From: Tannerella sp.
GTDB taxonomy: Bacteria > Bacteroidota > Bacteroidia > Bacteroidales > Tannerellaceae
Length of the DNA stretch: 6,801 bases
Direction: 5' to 3'
Assembly (NCBI GenBank): GCA_031279875.1
Contig: JAITHS010000322.1
Coordinates: forward strand, 1-6,801
The notes beneath the pieces were generated by a model. The model saw only the letters and a program-made list of their open reading frames with translations, did not search any database and was not told the DNA's origin. The translations under genes and the position numbers were made by a program. The number at the start of each line of letters is the position of its first letter. Positions within the stretch are counted from its first letter, which is position 1. Shown here one piece after another: positions 1 to 6,279 of the stretch.

Positions 1-21
1 TCACGATAGCTGCTTTTTTTC

Positions 22-48
22 TTTATCGGAGTTGGAACGACCGATAAA
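22..48. repeat. Inverted repeat near the window edge
   Basis: An 8-bp perfect inverted repeat, TTTATCGG (22-29) and CCGATAAA (41-48), encloses an 11-nt spacer. A run of seven T lies just before it on the plus strand (14-20), so on the minus strand the hairpin is followed by A residues. It therefore does not look like an intrinsic terminator in either direction. It could be an operator or leader structure of a gene beyond the left edge, but nothing in the window decides this. Confidence 0.35.
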
Positions 49-88
49 AGTATTGTAATAATGAATAATGAATATATTCTCTTTTGGG

Positions 89-106
89 GCAGACTCGCAA
101 GTCTGC
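89..106. repeat. Short perfect hairpin downstream of the lipoprotein gene
   Basis: GCAGACT (89-95) and AGTCTGC (100-106) form a perfect 7-bp stem with a CGCA tetraloop. On the minus strand, the direction of transcription, it is followed by CCCC and then AAAA rather than T residues, so it is not a canonical terminator. On the plus strand it is followed by TTTATT, which could weakly terminate a gene arriving from the left. It could also protect the 3' end of the lipoprotein mRNA. The role is unknown. Confidence 0.4.
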
Positions 107-120
107 TTTATTGCCGCCGG

Positions 121-145
121 ATAAAAACAAGACCTTGTGGCTTGT
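121..145 (-). terminator. Probable intrinsic terminator of the lipoprotein gene
   Basis: On the minus strand, 22 nt after the TAG stop at 168-170, the sequence ACAAGCC-acaa-GG-t-CTTGT is followed by TTTTAT. This makes a 7-bp stem with one bulged T and a 4-nt loop, with the T tract at 126-123. Position, direction and tail fit a rho-independent terminator for the upstream lipoprotein gene. The stem is short and the bulge weakens it, so termination may be only partial. Confidence 0.45.
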
Positions 146-167
146 CAACTAACTACTCCAATGTTGG

Positions 168-3068
168 CTACGGTACTTCGTACACGCAACGAACACGAGC
201 TCCCAATGGGCTGCCGACCTTGGGCGTATGCGGTGTGTTAGCGGCTTCTCCGGCAGGTCCGGTACTCATCCATACCATCCATGCGTTATGGAATGGTGCC
301 TTAAATTTCGGTAGATTGTGTGCGTCAAGGCCGTCTGGATCTCCTGATGTGTAGGAGCTTGTTGCTGTCCAGTAGTAGTATGCGGCAAACGGAGTGAATG
401 ATGTATTAGATGTAAAACCCGCTTCCGTTTGCAACAGCCAGATAGCCTGCAATTCGCGCTGTGTCGGAAGTCGCCATGTACCTGTTCCGGCGCCCGCTTC
501 GCTGTAATGTAGCCTACAGTGTTCTTCTGCGTCAACCCAGTTGTATGTTATACCGTTTGCGTCGGCATTCGCTACACGCAGTTTGTGATACAGCGTCTGG
601 TTCTCAATATGGTTCTCGTGCCTGTCGGTACCATTCGGCTTCTTGGTTGTGCTTGTATAGCTACCAGAGGGCATAGCGTCTGTGGTCGTGAAATCAATAG
701 TTGTATTTCCGGCAATAACGGTAACCATTGTACCGCTTGTGGTCTCTGCACTGCGTACACATCTTACCCACATCTTTTGAGCCTTGTAGATATGACCGAC
801 CGAACCGTATTTGAAGTTCATGTATTGAGCCTGATCGGTAAATGCGGGGTTGTTTGTAGCACTCCAGTAAGCGTCGGCAGGAGCGCCTTCATACGTACCG
901 CTTGGGAAGAAGAAATTAGTTGTTGACAAATTCTTGTATGTCTCAAACGATATCCACATCGCCATCAATTCCGACTGCGAAGGCAGGTGCCATTTGATAT
1001 CATCGTTGGCTAAAGGAGTGGCGAATGAAGCATCGCGATTCTTGTATGCACAATAAGCCATTGCCTGATACGTAGAGTTGTAATACAGGAAGTATGGCGA
1101 CGTGAAATAATTAGAGTGATCTATATTGCTGAAACTCATTCCCCTACCGTTGTAAATGCTGTTATTATTTGGCGCTGATGCCGCGTTCAACGAATAATAC
1201 GGCATTGTTTTGTATTCATACAGTTGCTCTGTATATAGTTTCGCTGTAAAAGGAGTATCCACGATAGCAGCAGTAGGATTACCGAATCTACCGACAGGAA
1301 TAGCCGGAAGTTGAGTTATTTTTATTTCTTTCTCTGCTCCCGAAGCATTGATGAATGATATGGTTCCTGTTCGGACGGAGGTGCCAAGATTTTCATCAAG
1401 ATGGAGATATATCGACCGGGCAGTACCTGAATATGCATTTGTATGATTGGTCGTCCATAATCTATCTTGCGACACTTGCATCCAACTTGTAGCGCCAGTC
1501 GACACTGTAGCATTTGTAAACGCTTCACCGGCAAACAGTGTGTCTCCAACTATGAAATGTGCGTCATATATACGTCGTGCGGGGAAGGAGAAGCATTTGA
1601 CTATATTACCTGCTTTCATGCAGATAGTACCGCTAAAGTTTACTCCTGCGGGGAAGCTGGGGAAATTAGTCGCCATGTCTTTAAGTTTGAACTTAAAACT
1701 GCCGCAACGTTGATTTTGGAGCAGTATTTGTCCGTCTTTGTAGCCGGCAGGCACAAGCGGATCTATAACGTTTGTATCAATGCCTATCGGGTCGATTTTG
1801 GGACCTATCTGGGCGTTGGGGTTATTGGCGTTGTAGGTTGAGAAATCGAAGTACACAGCCTGCGCGTCGGTACAGAAATTTATTGTAGCCTCGCCGGTTA
1901 AGTCGTTAAAATCTATTTCCGATGATTCGGTCGTAAGATATGTTCCTTGTATGCTTCCGCTGAGGTTTACGTCGTCCCATGGAAGTACGTCAAAGGATAT
2001 TGAAGGCTTCAAGCCCTGTCCCTGTACTTTGATGTTGAGGGTGTAGATGGTGTTACGGTAGATTTGATTTGGAGAGCTTGAAGAGCTTAAAAGCGGGTTC
2101 AGGTCGTAGGTGTATGTGTCAAATTTCTCTACTCCGTTGGCTATGGTCGGGATGGTCAGTTTGATCCGGGTAGTATCGCCGGTGTTATATGTTGAACGCA
2201 GATTTTCGTAGATATAGAACGAGTCGATTTGGCCTCCGGTATTGTTCCATGGAGAAGATGATGCGCTGTTGTGAACGAAGCCGGGAGCGTTGTGCAACAT
2301 GCCTGTCGGTGATGTCGGTCTTTCGGCCAAGTTGATATTAGTGACGCCGACCAACGTTGCCGTCTGGTTGCTATTGCCGCCTTGTTTTACGCTGAACGTA
2401 TCCGTTCTATTAGGCATGTTAAGAACTTGTATCTTAACTTTTTCGTATCCTATTTTGAGGTCTGCCGGAAAAGACGGGTTGTTCTTGGACATGAGTACGC
2501 GAACTTTTGCGACATTACGTTCAAGATGGACTTCGCCCTGATAGGCTCCCGTAGAGCCTGATGCCAGGGTTGTTTTACCGCTCATGAAGAATGACGTCAA
2601 CGGCGGGGTTGTATTTCCTTTCGGTAAAGGGATTGAGTCCACCGATGTCTGCGGACCTCTGAAATTAGCAAACACCTTTGCGGTAAGTGTACCTGTTGAG
2701 ATATTGTCAACTTCGTAACCTACCGTGAGTATGGAGTCGTTTGTTGCACTTTGAATTTGAAGTGCAGTGCCGGAAAATTTGTTTTGGTCGATAAGTACGC
2801 CTGCCTGATAGAGATCCACATAGAGTGTATCAATGCGGTTTTCGAGGTTTGTAGCGCTCTCATCTGCGTATGTTCTCGGGTTTGCGTTGCCGCCGGGAAC
2901 ATGCACTTTGATTGAGATGTTTTTGGGCAGTTGACTACCTCCCTCATCCGGATCTGGATCTATGACAGGACGCTCATTACTGCACGCACTCAATATCGAC
3001 ACTGTCGTTATCAGGATGAATGCTATTCGTTTCATGTTCATATTGTTTCTATAATTCATTTTATTCAT
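168..3068 (-). CDS. Large surface lipoprotein: fimbrillin/Mfa2-like region, BACON-like domain, two FISUMP/DUF1566-like modules
   Basis: This is a predicted outer-membrane, probably surface-exposed lipoprotein of up to 966 residues. A lipoprotein signal peptide ends in the lipobox L26-S-A-C29. The acidic stretch after the cysteine (D37 to E42, DPDPDE) resembles a Bacteroidota surface-export signal. Residues about 45-375 resemble fimbrillin/Mfa2-type proteins (an early NRIDTLYVDLY strand, a late SFDVLPWDD around W364). Residues about 375-500 carry four cysteines. Residues about 505-590 look like a BACON domain ending in ITQLPA. Two C-terminal modules follow, each with a W(R/H)LP(T/S)Q.EL motif (W693, W865), a YW(S/T)AT motif and a closing VRCV (C770, C961), typical of FISUMP/DUF1566-like folds. 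ATG codons at 3068, 3059, 3041 and 3035 are all possible; 3041 or 3035 would give a more standard short signal peptide (MKRIAFIL...). It has its own promoter. Adhesion or glycan/protein binding is inferred from domain type; no enzyme motif is seen. Confidence 0.85.
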   Translation of the reverse strand: MNKMNYRNNMNMKRIAFILITTVSILSACSNERPVIDPDPDEGGSQLPKNISIKVHVPGGNANPRTYADESATNLENRIDTLYVDLYQAGVLIDQNKFSGTALQIQSATNDSILTVGYEVDNISTGTLTAKVFANFRGPQTSVDSIPLPKGNTTPPLTSFFMSGKTTLASGSTGAYQGEVHLERNVAKVRVLMSKNNPSFPADLKIGYEKVKIQVLNMPNRTDTFSVKQGGNSNQTATLVGVTNINLAERPTSPTGMLHNAPGFVHNSASSSPWNNTGGQIDSFYIYENLRSTYNTGDTTRIKLTIPTIANGVEKFDTYTYDLNPLLSSSSSPNQIYRNTIYTLNIKVQGQGLKPSISFDVLPWDDVNLSGSIQGTYLTTESSEIDFNDLTGEATINFCTDAQAVYFDFSTYNANNPNAQIGPKIDPIGIDTNVIDPLVPAGYKDGQILLQNQRCGSFKFKLKDMATNFPSFPAGVNFSGTICMKAGNIVKCFSFPARRIYDAHFIVGDTLFAGEAFTNATVSTGATSWMQVSQDRLWTTNHTNAYSGTARSIYLHLDENLGTSVRTGTISFINASGAEKEIKITQLPAIPVGRFGNPTAAIVDTPFTAKLYTEQLYEYKTMPYYSLNAASAPNNNSIYNGRGMSFSNIDHSNYFTSPYFLYYNSTYQAMAYCAYKNRDASFATPLANDDIKWHLPSQSELMAMWISFETYKNLSTTNFFFPSGTYEGAPADAYWSATNNPAFTDQAQYMNFKYGSVGHIYKAQKMWVRCVRSAETTSGTMVTVIAGNTTIDFTTTDAMPSGSYTSTTKKPNGTDRHENHIENQTLYHKLRVANADANGITYNWVDAEEHCRLHYSEAGAGTGTWRLPTQRELQAIWLLQTEAGFTSNTSFTPFAAYYYWTATSSYTSGDPDGLDAHNLPKFKAPFHNAWMVWMSTGPAGEAANTPHTPKVGSPLGARVRCVYEVP

Positions 3069-3123
3069 ATTGTTATTACAATAAATAATCTCTCAAAAAT
3101 CATATTATTGATATTTTCGGCTG

Positions 3124-3157
3124 CAAATATACTGCTTTTTTTTTAAATGGAAACAAA
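3124..3157 (-). promoter_or_regulatory. Bacteroidota-type promoter of the lipoprotein gene
   Basis: On the minus strand a TTTG box (3157-3154) and a TATATTTG box (3131-3124) are separated by 22 nt. This matches the sigma-ABfr consensus of Bacteroidota (-33 TTTG, -7 TAnnTTTG) exactly in both boxes. The implied start site near 3117-3119 gives a leader of about 50 nt that is A/T-rich and lacks a Shine-Dalgarno sequence, which is normal for this phylum. The promoter lies about 110 nt beyond the mlaF stop, so the lipoprotein can be expressed independently of the rseP-mla genes. Confidence 0.75.
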
Positions 3158-3243
3158 CGTCTCCCCTGTTTTTAAGATTATTTAAGTATTTTGCGCCTTA
3201 TTCTGGGTTTAAAGGGGGTTGGATTTACATATTTTTACATGTT

Positions 3244-4029
3244 TTATGTTTTAGCAACGTCTTTGTTTTGCTCAATTTCGAACTTTTTGGCGTTTTTGAG
3301 AAGCTCTGAAGCAAAGATAAAATCGGACAGTGCTTTGTTGCTGGAGTTGATGACGAGTTCCTTACTTCCTTGCCATTCTTTGACGCCTTCGGAGATGAAG
3401 ATGATGGTTTCGCCGATGTTCATAACGGAGTTCATGTCGTGAGTGTTGATGACGGTAGTGATGGCGTATTCTATGGTGATGTCGTGGATTAGTTCGTCGA
3501 TGACAAGAGAAGTTTTAGGATCGAGACCGGAGTTAGGTTCGTCGCAGAAAAGGTATCGCGGTTCGAGAACGATAGCACGCGCTATGGCGGCTCGTTTCAT
3601 CATTCCGCCGGAGATTTCCGACGGGTAGAGGTTGTAGGTTTCGGGGGCGAGTTCTACTCTTTCGAGGCAAAACATGGCTCGTTTGATTCGCTCTGCTTTG
3701 GTGGTGTCGGAAAACATGTCGAGCGGGAACATGACGTTTTCGAGTACCGTCATGCTGTCGAAAAGTGCAGAGCCTTGAAAGAGAAGTCCCATCTCACGTC
3801 GTAGGACGAGGATTTCTTTTTTGCTCATAGTCAGCAGGTTACGTCCGTCGAAGAGTATTTCTCCTGCGTCAGGTTTAACAAGCCCTATCAGGTTTTTGAC
3901 TAATACGGTTTTGCCTGATCCGCTTCGTCCGATGATGAGGTTTGTTTTGCCTGTCTCGAAAACGGCGGTTATGTCGTTGAGGACTGTCCGCCCCTCAAAA
4001 GATTTTGTCAGTTTTTTTACTTCAATCAT
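3244..4029 (-). CDS. mlaF: ABC transporter ATP-binding protein, MlaF type (phospholipid transport)
   Basis: This is the cytoplasmic ATPase that would drive an MlaE-type permease in moving phospholipids between inner and outer membrane. The 261-residue protein has every ABC motif intact: Walker A GRSGSGKT (34-41), Q-loop Q85 in LLFQGSALF, signature SGGMMKR (140-146), Walker B YLFCDEP with D163/E164, D-loop SGLD and H-loop H197 in NTHDM. The LFQGSALFDSMTV and SGGM(M/R)KRAA.ARAI wording is typical of MlaF rather than of generic importers. The start is set at ATG 4029 (MIEVKKLTK), where family similarity begins. A GTG at 4065 in the same frame would start inside a heptamer repeat array and add 12 unlikely residues. 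It follows the permease gene after a 56-nt gap. The last ~20 residues are charged and probably variable. The direction of lipid transport cannot be read from sequence. Confidence 0.9.
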   Translation of the reverse strand: MIEVKKLTKSFEGRTVLNDITAVFETGKTNLIIGRSGSGKTVLVKNLIGLVKPDAGEILFDGRNLLTMSKKEILVLRREMGLLFQGSALFDSMTVLENVMFPLDMFSDTTKAERIKRAMFCLERVELAPETYNLYPSEISGGMMKRAAIARAIVLEPRYLFCDEPNSGLDPKTSLVIDELIHDITIEYAITTVINTHDMNSVMNIGETIIFISEGVKEWQGSKELVINSSNKALSDFIFASELLKNAKKFEIEQNKDVAKT

Positions 4030-4059
4030 TTCTCGTTCATATATTTGCTGTTTAAAATT

Positions 4060-4087
4060 AATCACTAACCACTAACCACTAATAACT
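4060..4087. repeat. Heptamer repeat array, mlaE-mlaF gap
   Basis: Four consecutive 7-bp units on the plus strand: AATCACT (4060-4066), AACCACT (4067-4073), AACCACT (4074-4080) and AATAACT (4081-4087). The last unit overlaps the TAG stop codon of mlaE (4088-4086). On the minus strand the units read AGTGRTT. This is the same heptamer as in the two gaps upstream, but in the opposite orientation to most of the units there. It occupies half of the 56-nt gap. Confidence 0.9.
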
Positions 4088-4829
4088 ACGTCAACATGAT
4101 GTGTGTAAGTATTACGTCTGCCATAAGAATCATTATGCTACTCATCACAACGGAGTTCATAGCGGCTTTGCCGACTAACAGCGAGCCTCCTTTGACGGTA
4201 TAACCGAAATATGATGATATTGAGGCTATTATGAAGGCATAAACGACAGACTTGATGATCGAATACCATATATAAAAAGGTTGGAAATAGAATTGTAATC
4301 CGAACTCAAACGATGCGGGATTCATGTCTTTGCTGATAAAACTTGCGATGATGCCGCCTGCAATGCCGGTTACCATACTGAAAATAACAAGAACGGGGAT
4401 AAATAACATCAGACCGGCAATTTTGGGCAATATCAGGAAGTTGGCGGAGTTGACGCCCATCATCTCTAACGCATCAATCTGTTCCGTAACGCGCATAGTG
4501 CCTATTTCGGATGATATGTTGCTGCCTACTTTTCCCGCCAGGATGAGGCACATGATAGATGACGAGAACTCTAACAGCACAATCTCACGTGTAGTGTAGC
4601 CGATAGTGAACTTCGGTATGAGGGGCGAAGATATGTTGAGCGATATCTGAATGGCGATAACGGTGCCGATGAAGATAGAGATGATTACTACTATCCATAT
4701 CGAATCGACGCCGAGTTTGTATATCTCGCGGAAAAGTTGCTTGAAGAACATGCTCCACCTGTCGGGAAGCGATAATGCCCTCTTCATTAATAATGTATAT
4801 TCGCCAAGTTGACTTAATGCCTTGAACAT
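4086..4829 (-). CDS. mlaE: MlaE-type ABC transporter permease
   Basis: This is the integral inner-membrane permease of an MCE/Mla-type phospholipid transporter, partner of the MlaF ATPase encoded next. The protein has 247 residues, close to the usual ~250-260. An amphipathic N-terminal segment (about 1-35) is followed by about five hydrophobic segments (roughly 43-66, 85-100, 131-165, 190-207, 223-245). The family signature EIGTMRVTEQIDALEMMGV (108-126) is present; in the family it forms the cytoplasmic coupling region that contacts the ATPase. ATG 4829 is the first codon after a heptamer array, so the leader is made wholly of repeat units and has no Shine-Dalgarno sequence. The TAG stop overlaps the next array. 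The gap to rseP is 40 nt and to mlaF 56 nt, so cotranscription is likely. Neither an MlaD-type MCE protein nor an MlaB STAS protein is encoded in the window. Confidence 0.9.
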   Translation of the reverse strand: MFKALSQLGEYTLLMKRALSLPDRWSMFFKQLFREIYKLGVDSIWIVVIISIFIGTVIAIQISLNISSPLIPKFTIGYTTREIVLLEFSSSIMCLILAGKVGSNISSEIGTMRVTEQIDALEMMGVNSANFLILPKIAGLMLFIPVLVIFSMVTGIAGGIIASFISKDMNPASFEFGLQFYFQPFYIWYSIIKSVVYAFIIASISSYFGYTVKGGSLLVGKAAMNSVVMSSIMILMADVILTHIMLT

Positions 4830-4885
4830 AGTGGTGAGTTGTTAGTGATTAGTGATTAGTGATTAGTGATTAACCACTAACCATT
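4830..4885. repeat. Heptamer repeat array with orientation flip, rseP-mlaE gap
   Basis: The 56 bp are exactly eight 7-bp units on the plus strand: AGTGGTG, AGTTGTT, four perfect AGTGATT (4844-4871), then the inverted form AACCACT (4872-4878) and AACCATT (4879-4885). The array abuts the mlaE start codon (4829) and runs into the rseP reading frame, where it encodes the last residues and the TAA stop. The flip produces a near-palindrome, AGTGATTAACCACT (4865-4878). In the minus-strand RNA, 4881-4871 can pair with 4851-4841 as an 11-bp stem with one G-U pair and a 19-nt loop. Confidence 0.92.
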
Positions 4886-6198
4886 CTAAAGATATCATTT
4901 CCGTTAGCATAAAGCAGCAGAGCGATGAGGATAGCCATGCCGACTATTTGGGCGCGTTCGAGGAACTTGTCGCCCGGTTTGCGGCGGGTAATGACTTCGT
5001 AGAGCAGAAAGAGTACATGTCCGCCGTCTAATGCCGGTATCGGTAAAATATTCATAAACGCCAGAATGATAGACAGAAACGCCGTCCGTTCCCAGAACAG
5101 CAGCCAGTCCCACGATGCGGGGAACATGTTACCGATAGCCCCAAATCCGCCGAGACTTTGCGCTCCTTCTTTTGTAAAGACGTATTTCATATCTTTAACA
5201 TAGCCTGTCAACTGTTCGATGCCGTGCCTGATTCCCGCCGGAATGCAGGTGATAAGGTTGTAGGAAATAGTTACCGTTTCGTATAAATCGGCAGGGTTAG
5301 CCGAATAGATGATGCCGATATGTCCGGCGGTATCAACAGGCACGTCATAAACAAAAGTCTCGCCCGCGCGTACAATATTAATATGTGCAGTGGTAGTCTT
5401 AAAATTTTGCAGTGCCACAGCAACGTCGGTCGCTGTCGGGGTCGAAATATCGTTGATAGCCGTAATGCGGTCGCCCGGTAGCAGGCCTGCCGCTTTCGCC
5501 GTTTCGGAACTTATTTCACTGATAATCATCGGTATAAGATACCTTGCAAAACCTTCTCCTTTTTTATCGCGCATGAGGCGTTGCATCATATCGTCGGGAA
5601 TAGGAATAGAAACTTCATTGCCGTTGCGCAAAACGGTAACAGTCTTGGCATTAACAACTTGTCGGAGACATGCTGCGTTGAACTTTTCTATCGTTTTCTT
5701 GTCGGCTTTGAGGGGGATGTCGCCGTCTTCAAAGCCGATGTTTTTAAACGTGTTGCTGTATTCCATGCCGTAGGTAACGTTACTGAAAGGTATGTAGGTA
5801 TTACCCCAGTTAAAAAGCACGGCAGAATAGATTATGAGCGCGAGGATGAAGTTGAAAATAACTCCCGCCGTCATAATGAGGAGGCGCGGACCGGCTTTCT
5901 GCGAGCGAAACTCCCACGGCTGCGGCGGTAGATTGAGCGCTTCCTTGTCGAGCGATTCGTCTATCATACCCGAAATTTTGCAGTACCCGCCCAACGGCAA
6001 CCAGCCTACCCCATATTCCGTTTCGCCGTTTTTGGGTTTAAACTTAAACAGACTGAACCACGGGTCAAAAAAGAGATAAAACTTCTCCACTCTGACCTTA
6101 AAAAGACGGGCGAAGATGAAGTGCCCAAACTCGTGTACAAGTACTAAAATCGACAAACTGCAAATCAGTTGCAGCGCTTTAGATAAAAATATTTCCAT
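4870..6198 (-). CDS. rseP: RseP/site-2 protease family zinc metalloprotease
   Basis: This is an inner-membrane intramembrane-cleaving protease (peptidase family M50) that cuts membrane-embedded substrates such as anti-sigma factors or signal-peptide remnants; the substrate here is unknown. At 442 residues it is close to E. coli RseP (about 450). The zinc site HEFGH (22-26) lies in the first membrane helix, and the third ligand motif NILPIPALDGGH (383-394, D391) is near the C-terminus. A membrane segment lies at about 104-128. Two PDZ-like regions lie between, at about 140-205 and 222-295 (AAGLLPGDRITAIND at 236-250). The conserved LGGFGAIG loop (349-356) follows. ATG 6198 puts the HExxH motif at the usual distance from the N-terminus; the leader is A/T-rich without a Shine-Dalgarno. 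The final MVSG and the stop codon are encoded by a heptamer repeat, so the native C-terminus may have ended near NDIFR. The family neighbour dxr is absent just upstream. Confidence 0.93.
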   Translation of the reverse strand: MEIFLSKALQLICSLSILVLVHEFGHFIFARLFKVRVEKFYLFFDPWFSLFKFKPKNGETEYGVGWLPLGGYCKISGMIDESLDKEALNLPPQPWEFRSQKAGPRLLIMTAGVIFNFILALIIYSAVLFNWGNTYIPFSNVTYGMEYSNTFKNIGFEDGDIPLKADKKTIEKFNAACLRQVVNAKTVTVLRNGNEVSIPIPDDMMQRLMRDKKGEGFARYLIPMIISEISSETAKAAGLLPGDRITAINDISTPTATDVAVALQNFKTTTAHINIVRAGETFVYDVPVDTAGHIGIIYSANPADLYETVTISYNLITCIPAGIRHGIEQLTGYVKDMKYVFTKEGAQSLGGFGAIGNMFPASWDWLLFWERTAFLSIILAFMNILPIPALDGGHVLFLLYEVITRRKPGDKFLERAQIVGMAILIALLLYANGNDIFRMVSG

Positions 6199-6247
6199 AA
6201 ATTTTTTAATTACATCAATATATAACGGCAGTTTGTATGAAATATTG

Positions 6248-6279
6248 TGTGATTAGTGGTTAGTGATTAGTGGTACCAC
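6248..6279. repeat. Heptamer repeat array, gap upstream of rseP
   Basis: Plus-strand units are TGTGATT (6248-6254, diverged), AGTGGTT (6255-6261), AGTGATT (6262-6268) and AGTGGTA (6269-6275). The last runs into a perfect 10-bp palindrome, GTGGTACCAC (6270-6279). The array contains the TAA stop (6255-6253) and the last six codons of the small ORF on the minus strand. It has the same consensus, AGTGRTT, and the same orientation as the bulk of the array after rseP. Confidence 0.85.

Noticed and set aside
144..157. Two possible diverged heptamers (GTCAACT, AACTACT) just past the lipoprotein stop.
   Set aside because: Only loose similarity to AAYCACT, and the stretch partly overlaps the stem of the probable terminator. 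It is not distinguishable from chance.
519..926. A 135-codon plus-strand reading frame opposite the lipoprotein gene, and similar shorter ones elsewhere.
   Set aside because: It lies wholly opposite a minus-strand frame with clear protein motifs. The translation is rich in Cys, Ser and Arg with no recognisable domain, as expected of an antisense shadow.
2081..2100. Short AGCTT/AGAGCTT repeats in the lipoprotein gene.
   Set aside because: They are codons of a serine-rich stretch (LLSSSSSP) and need no separate explanation.
4040..4047. TATATTTG on the plus strand, a perfect match to the Bacteroidota -7 box.
   Set aside because: There is no TTTG box at the right distance upstream, and transcription would run antisense into mlaE, with no plus-strand gene to serve. 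It lies in an AT-rich leader where chance matches are likely.
4030..4065. Upstream extension of the MlaF start to a GTG at 4065.
   Set aside because: The extra 12 residues would begin inside a heptamer repeat and have no family counterpart; ATG 4029 starts at the conserved MIEV.KLTKSF segment.
6199..6252. Possible rseP promoter (TATATTGA near 6219-6226 on the minus strand).
   Set aside because: The -7 box is imperfect and no TTTG box lies at the expected distance, so it cannot be supported as a promoter.
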